NCBI GenBank assembly: GCA_031262105.1
Contig: JAISIH010000052.1
Span: 1-60,438, forward strand
DNA length: 60,438 nucleotides
Direction: 5' to 3'
Source: Ruminococcus sp.
GTDB taxonomy: Bacteria; Bacillota; Clostridia; Oscillospirales; Ruminococcaceae
The notes beneath the pieces are model-generated. The model was not told the origin of the DNA and did no database searches. It saw only the letters and a list, made by a program, of their open reading frames with translations. The position numbers were made by a program, and so were the translations under genes. Numbering within the stretch: the stretch's first letter is position 1; each line of letters begins with the position of its first letter. This document shows, piece after piece, positions 55,892 to 60,438 of the stretch.

Positions 55892-56302
55892 TTATTCGTC
55901 GTTAAAAATCTCGTCGTCGGAGGGCTTGTCTTTCTTCGAGAACATATCCTTAATCTTCCCGATAAGCTCGGGTATTGCGGCGATTGCGCCTGCTGCGCCG
56001 TTTTGTTCCTCTGTAATCTGTAAAAGCTTGACGTCTGAATCGTTAACGACAAGGAATCCGAGCGGGAGGATTGTTATACCCGCGCCGGAACCGCCGCCGA
56101 AGTAGGTTTTTTCGGACTTTGTGGGGAGATCCGAGCCGCCCGCCGCAAACCCGTACGAAACCTTCGACACAGGGATAATCGTAATGTTCCCGACCTGTAT
56201 TGCCTCGCCGATAACCGTATCAGCATCGGAAAGCTCGTGAATCTTCGAGAGCGAAGCCTCAATCAGAGCCTTAACTTTTGTGTTTTCGTTATTTTCGTTC
56301 AT
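55892..56302 (-). CDS. GerW family sporulation protein (YtfJ-like)
   Basis: VIGEAIQVGNITIIPVSKVSYGFAAGGSD...FGGGSGAGITILPLGFLVV. Confidence 0.92.
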   Translation of the reverse strand: MNENNENTKVKALIEASLSKIHELSDADTVIGEAIQVGNITIIPVSKVSYGFAAGGSDLPTKSEKTYFGGGSGAGITILPLGFLVVNDSDVKLLQITEEQNGAAGAIAAIPELIGKIKDMFSKKDKPSDDEIFNDE

Positions 56303-56325
56303 TTTCTTAAAACCTCGATTTTTAT

Positions 56326-57009
56326 TTAAGCGGCAGTCGCCGCACTTTTTTTAACAGTCCCTGTGAGTTCACGCCGTCTGCGCAAAAGTTTCGTTCCGAT
56401 TAAAAGCCCGCTTGAGAGTAAAATATGAAGCCGCATCTTTATCATAAGCGAAACATTAACGTCACTTTCGAGCTTCCCGGGGTTTTCAAAATCGCAGTCA
56501 ATATCACAGCTTTCAACATAAGTCGTCGCGAGCGAGCTTATTACCGCGATAATTCCATAGACAATCCCGCTGACAATGCCATAGTTAACGGCGGCTTTTG
56601 CGGCGTCTTCGCTGCGAATGGTAATATCTGCATATATATTATCGACAATAATTTTGCGTAAAATACGCTTTATGCCTTTGCTTGAACTGCCGTAAATAAT
56701 GTCTAATTTTTCCTTAATCGACTTCGCAAGCTCAATCATTTCGGCAAGACTTCGCTTTGATTTTCCCTGAGGGGTATCGGTATCGGTCTCCGCTTCTGTT
56801 TCTGGAAGTCCTGAAACCGGTGTGTCGGCGGCGGATGGCATATCATCCCCCGATTTAGATTTTTTCTCCTCAAAAGGGAAAATCTTTATAAAGATATAGG
56901 TTACTTCAAATTTAAGCTTGCCGTCAGAATACCTAAAAGATAAAACGAGCGGCATCATCAAAAGGAACCAAATTATTGCGGCAATAACCGCTAAAATCCA
57001 TACCCACAT
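56326..57009 (-). CDS. DUF2953-like protein
   Basis: N-terminal TM, ADITIRSEDAAKAAVNYGIVSGIVYGII, between ytfJ-like and scpB genes. Confidence 0.7.
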   Translation of the reverse strand: MWVWILAVIAAIIWFLLMMPLVLSFRYSDGKLKFEVTYIFIKIFPFEEKKSKSGDDMPSAADTPVSGLPETEAETDTDTPQGKSKRSLAEMIELAKSIKEKLDIIYGSSSKGIKRILRKIIVDNIYADITIRSEDAAKAAVNYGIVSGIVYGIIAVISSLATTYVESCDIDCDFENPGKLESDVNVSLMIKMRLHILLSSGLLIGTKLLRRRRELTGTVKKSAATAA

Positions 57010-57578
57010 TAGCTTTCACCATCGGCGGTTGCCGGGAACGACTCGTCAATAACCGTCTGTTCGCCGCTCCCCGCCGGGATAGGCGGAAGGTCGGCAAGCG
57101 ACTCAAGCCCGAATGTACGCAGGAAAACATCGGTAGTCTTATACGCGATAGGTTTCCCGGGGACATCAAGCCTTCCGGCTTCTTCTAAAAGATGCTTTTC
57201 GGTAAGGTTATTAACAAGAGATGAACTGTCAACCCCGCGTACGTGTTCGACAAAACTTTTTGTGACCGGCTGGTTATACGCGATTATGGTTAGCACTTCA
57301 AGTGCCGCCTGAGAAAGAGGCTGGGCACGCCGCATATCAAAAGCCCTGCGGATATATTCATAGTATTCCCGCCGCACGGCAAGCTGATACGAATCGTTAA
57401 GCCTTAACACCGTAAGCGCAGATCCGGTGTCTTCGTAACGGTCTTCAAGTTCGCGGATAAGCTTGTCCGCGAGGGAAATTTCAATCTTTGCCGCTTCCGC
57501 TATGCGTTCGCGGCTTATCGGCTCGCCGGAAGCAAAGAGTATCGCTTCGGCTATCGCTATTCCTTCAAAAGCAGTCAA
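57009..57578 (-). CDS. scpB: Segregation and condensation protein B
   Basis: IAEAILFASGEPISRERIAEA, LEVLTIIAYNQPVTKSFVEHVRGVDSS. Confidence 0.93.
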   Translation of the reverse strand: MTAFEGIAIAEAILFASGEPISRERIAEAAKIEISLADKLIRELEDRYEDTGSALTVLRLNDSYQLAVRREYYEYIRRAFDMRRAQPLSQAALEVLTIIAYNQPVTKSFVEHVRGVDSSSLVNNLTEKHLLEEAGRLDVPGKPIAYKTTDVFLRTFGLESLADLPPIPAGSGEQTVIDESFPATADGES

Positions 57579-57586
57579 ATTGCACC

Positions 57587-58315
57587 TTATCTATTAAAAC
57601 AAATTTCGGTATTGTCGGCGTTAAGAAGAATCCGCCCGGATTTTGAAAGCTCGAGTACCGCTAAAAATGCCGCCACACGTTCCGACTTGTCGATAATTTC
57701 ATCGAACATATGGGATAGAATACATTTCCCGGTACGATACAGAATTTTCAAGATATAGACAATTTTGCTGTTAACCGAGAAGATTTTTGTCGTGACAATT
57801 CCCTCAAACGGGTCAAGCTTCGGCGGCTTTTCCTGAACTACAATATTAACCGAAGATAAAACATCGTGGAGGATCATCTTGTTATGTTCGAGGGAATATG
57901 TGTTGTCAAAATGCATCGCAAGCGGCTCGCGGACTGTAAAGGTATCTCCCTTGCATACGATCTTTAACCGTGCCGCAAGGTGCTTTATCACCGCGTATTC
58001 GATTAGCCGCCCTTCAAGCTCGCGCTTGAGAATATCTGCCGCCTGCGGTTTCGGGAGGAGCGACGCCGCCTTGATATAAAGGAGCTTCGCCGCCATCTCT
58101 AAAAATTCCGCCGCGATTTCGGTGTTCTTCTCCGCGTAGTCGTTGATGTATTCCATATATTGGTCGAGGAGAATCGAAATCGGAATATCGTTAATGTTGA
58201 GTTTGTGTTTTTGTATCAAAAACAGCAGCAGATCAAGCGGACCTTCAAAGTTATCAAGCTTGAACTTTAAAACGTCGGAGTATTCATTTTCTATAGGCAT
58301 AATTTTAATATCCAA
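57587..58315 (-). CDS. scpA: Segregation and condensation protein A
   Basis: FKLDNFEGPLDLLLFLIQKHKLNINDIPIS. Confidence 0.93.
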   Translation of the reverse strand: MDIKIMPIENEYSDVLKFKLDNFEGPLDLLLFLIQKHKLNINDIPISILLDQYMEYINDYAEKNTEIAAEFLEMAAKLLYIKAASLLPKPQAADILKRELEGRLIEYAVIKHLAARLKIVCKGDTFTVREPLAMHFDNTYSLEHNKMILHDVLSSVNIVVQEKPPKLDPFEGIVTTKIFSVNSKIVYILKILYRTGKCILSHMFDEIIDKSERVAAFLAVLELSKSGRILLNADNTEICFNR

Positions 58316-58949
58316 AAATAAGAAGCCAGTTAGTTAAAACTTCCATTATCTTTATAACACCATTTCTGATGCCGAGTAAAAACGTATTGAAGAACGGAAA
58401 AAAGGTAAGCGCGATGAGAATTAGAAACGAAATCCGTTCATATTTCATCACGGCAAAGTATGTTTTTTCGGGTAAGATTACCGAGAAAACCCGCGAACCG
58501 TCAAGCGGGGGAATCGGGATAAGGTTAAACACGGCGAGCATTACATTTATAAATACGCCTGTCTGAAACGCCATAAGAATAACATATCCGACACTGTTCA
58601 AATTCGCCGGCGCGATACCATACGCAATTCTGAAAAGAATCATAAAGATGTAGGCTAAAAGCAGGTTTGAAACAGGTCCGGCAAGGGCAGAGAGTGCGAA
58701 GCCCACACGCTTGTTGCGGAAATTATTCGCATTAATCGGAACGGGTTTCGCCCAGCCGAAGCCTGTAAAAAGCATTAAAACAGAGCCGAAAAGGTCAAGG
58801 TGTTTAAGCGGATTGAGGGTAAGCCGCCCCATTTTATAGGCGGTGTCGTCCCCGAGCTTATAGGCGGCGAAGGCGTGGGCGCACTCGTGTACGGGGAAAC
58901 AGATTAGCATGAGAACAGCATAGACTATCGTCTGTTCGAGTTCGAGCAA
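58305..58949 (-). CDS. Site-2 protease family (M50) membrane peptidase
   Basis: FPVHECAHAFAAYKLGD (HExxH-type HECAH) and NLIPIPPLDGSRVF. Confidence 0.9.
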   Translation of the reverse strand: MLELEQTIVYAVLMLICFPVHECAHAFAAYKLGDDTAYKMGRLTLNPLKHLDLFGSVLMLFTGFGWAKPVPINANNFRNKRVGFALSALAGPVSNLLLAYIFMILFRIAYGIAPANLNSVGYVILMAFQTGVFINVMLAVFNLIPIPPLDGSRVFSVILPEKTYFAVMKYERISFLILIALTFFPFFNTFLLGIRNGVIKIMEVLTNWLLIFGY

Positions 58950-59013
58950 AAAATCCGCCCCCTTCTCTTCATTTTAACATATTTTAATCGCTATTGCAAG
59001 CAGTTTTTGTAAA

Positions 59014-60330
59014 TTATACAACAGTTTTCACAAAAATATCGTAAACTGCATTTACGGCGGTTTCAAAATCATCCTCCGCAACACCGATAATGACGTTAAT
59101 TTCGCTCGAGCCTTGGTCAATCATCTTGACGTTAACGTTAGCGTGGGCGAGTGCGGAAAAAATACGCCCGGCTGTGCCGCGTGTGCGTTTCATGCCCCGC
59201 CCCACAACCGCGATAAGGGCGAGGTTATCCTCAACCGTTAAAACATCGGGGTGGACACGTTCGCGTATTTCGTCAATGACGTCGGTTTGTTTCGGCTTAA
59301 GGGCGTCTGTCGAGATTATAACCGACATTGTGTCAACCCCCGAGGGCATATGTTCAAAGCTTAGGTTGCTCTTTTCCAAAGCGCGGAGTACATTCCGCCC
59401 GAAGCCGATTTCCGCATTCATCAGATCCTTTTCGATATTGATAACCGAAAAGCCCTTCTTCCCCGCGATGCCGGTTATGGTAAATCTGCTGCCGTCCTTC
59501 GCTTCATCAACAATCAGGGTGCCTTTATCGGAAGGTTTATTCGTGTTGCGTATATTAATCGGAATTCCGGCAGTCCGCACAGGGAAGATTGCTTCTTCAT
59601 GCAAAACCCCCGCGCCCATATACGAAAGCTCGCGAAGCTCCTTATAGGTAATCGTTTCGATAGGCTCGGGATTTTCGACAATTCGAGGGTCGGCGACGAG
59701 GAATCCCGAAACATCCGTCCAGTTTTCGTAAATTTCCGAACCGCTCGCTCTTGCGGCGATTGACCCGGTTATATCGGAGCCGCCGCGTGAAAACGTCTTA
59801 ATCGTGTCGTTGGGCATTGCGCCGTAAAACCCGGGTATGACTGCTCTGCCCGCTTTTTTTAACCTTTCTGAAAGAACAGGATAGGTTGCGTCCGGGTCGA
59901 ACACGCCGTTGTCGTTAAAGAAAATGCAGGAGGCAGGCTCGATAAATTCAAACCCGATATATTTTGCGAATAAAAGCCCGTTAAGGTATTCGCCGCGGCT
60001 TGCGGCATAATCCCGCCCGGCACGGTGTGCAAAAGCATCCTTGATATTCTCGAATTCTTCATCGAGAGAAATGTCAAGGTTAAGATCGCGGATTATCGCG
60101 TTATACCGCTCCTCAATCGCCGCGAATTCGTCCGCAAAAGGGATACCCCTCGCAGCCTTCGCGTAGCAGTCGTATAGCATATCTGTAACTTTGCTGTCGT
60201 TTTTATCGCGCTTTCCGGGTGCGGAAACAACGACAATGCGCCGCTTTTCGTCCGCTAAAACAATATCGCGGACTTTTGAGAACTGAATCGCGTCCGCCAT
60301 TGACGAGCCGCCGAATTTTACTGTTTTCAT
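59014..60330 (-). CDS. Aspartate kinase
   Basis: VKFGGSSMADAIQFSKV, FSRGGSDITGSIAA, C-terminal ACT domains. Confidence 0.95.
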   Translation of the reverse strand: MKTVKFGGSSMADAIQFSKVRDIVLADEKRRIVVVSAPGKRDKNDSKVTDMLYDCYAKAARGIPFADEFAAIEERYNAIIRDLNLDISLDEEFENIKDAFAHRAGRDYAASRGEYLNGLLFAKYIGFEFIEPASCIFFNDNGVFDPDATYPVLSERLKKAGRAVIPGFYGAMPNDTIKTFSRGGSDITGSIAARASGSEIYENWTDVSGFLVADPRIVENPEPIETITYKELRELSYMGAGVLHEEAIFPVRTAGIPINIRNTNKPSDKGTLIVDEAKDGSRFTITGIAGKKGFSVINIEKDLMNAEIGFGRNVLRALEKSNLSFEHMPSGVDTMSVIISTDALKPKQTDVIDEIRERVHPDVLTVEDNLALIAVVGRGMKRTRGTAGRIFSALAHANVNVKMIDQGSSEINVIIGVAEDDFETAVNAVYDIFVKTVV

Positions 60331-60438
60331 TAAATCTCACCGTTAATATTAAATTTGTTGATATTTATTTTATGTAATATTTTCTATTTTAAGAAGAAGA
60401 TCCTTTGAAAATATGCATGAAAGGGAGGTGTCGTCCCG

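Noticed and set aside
59090-59647. 185-aa plus-strand ORF opposite aspartate kinase
   Set aside because: Shadow ORF; the opposite strand is clearly coding.
60336-60438. Possible start of a plus-strand gene (ATGCATGAAAGGGAGGTG...) at the right edge
   Set aside because: Only a few codons are visible; GGGAGG may equally be an SD for a gene beyond the window.
1-60438. CRISPR arrays, tRNA/rRNA genes, transposases, prophage genes
   Set aside because: Looked for regularly spaced repeats, tRNA-like cloverleaf signatures with CCA-end context, DDE/serine/tyrosine recombinase motifs and phage structural proteins; none could be supported.

Overview
The window reads as one contiguous, gene-dense chromosomal segment of an endospore-forming low-GC Firmicute, probably Clostridia/Oscillospirales-like. 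This is inferred from gerA/B/C-type germination genes, gerW/ytfJ, ylmC/ymxH-type protein, scpA/scpB and Na+-pump decarboxylase genes. It carries about 50 protein genes. I saw no rRNA, tRNA, CRISPR, transposase, integrase or phage genes. Most content is housekeeping: purB 3' end, tmk, NFACT/rqcH, ackA, pgsA, rimO, recD2, cca, tmcAL, rluB, scpAB, aspartate kinase. The parts most worth a second look are: (1) a tight three-gene cassette of two different dynamin-like GTPases flanking an M48-peptidase-like protein whose zinc-binding residues all appear lost, behind a clear promoter and a structured ~150-nt leader; (2) a 158-bp intergenic block of six perfect hairpins, three of them enclosed by an 8-bp outer stem to form a cloverleaf; (3) a 12S/1.3S/5S transcarboxylase-like operon separated from the membrane beta/gamma decarboxylase genes; (4) an ECF-S-component/nucleoside-kinase fusion; (5) a TrmK-Nif3 fusion downstream of a NifU-like/GGGtGRT/DUF1858 group; (6) dispersed intergenic repeats (a heptad repeat plus GC hairpin, and a 17-bp GCACC repeat) placed just after stop codons. 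All family names come from reading motifs by eye; no database search was run.
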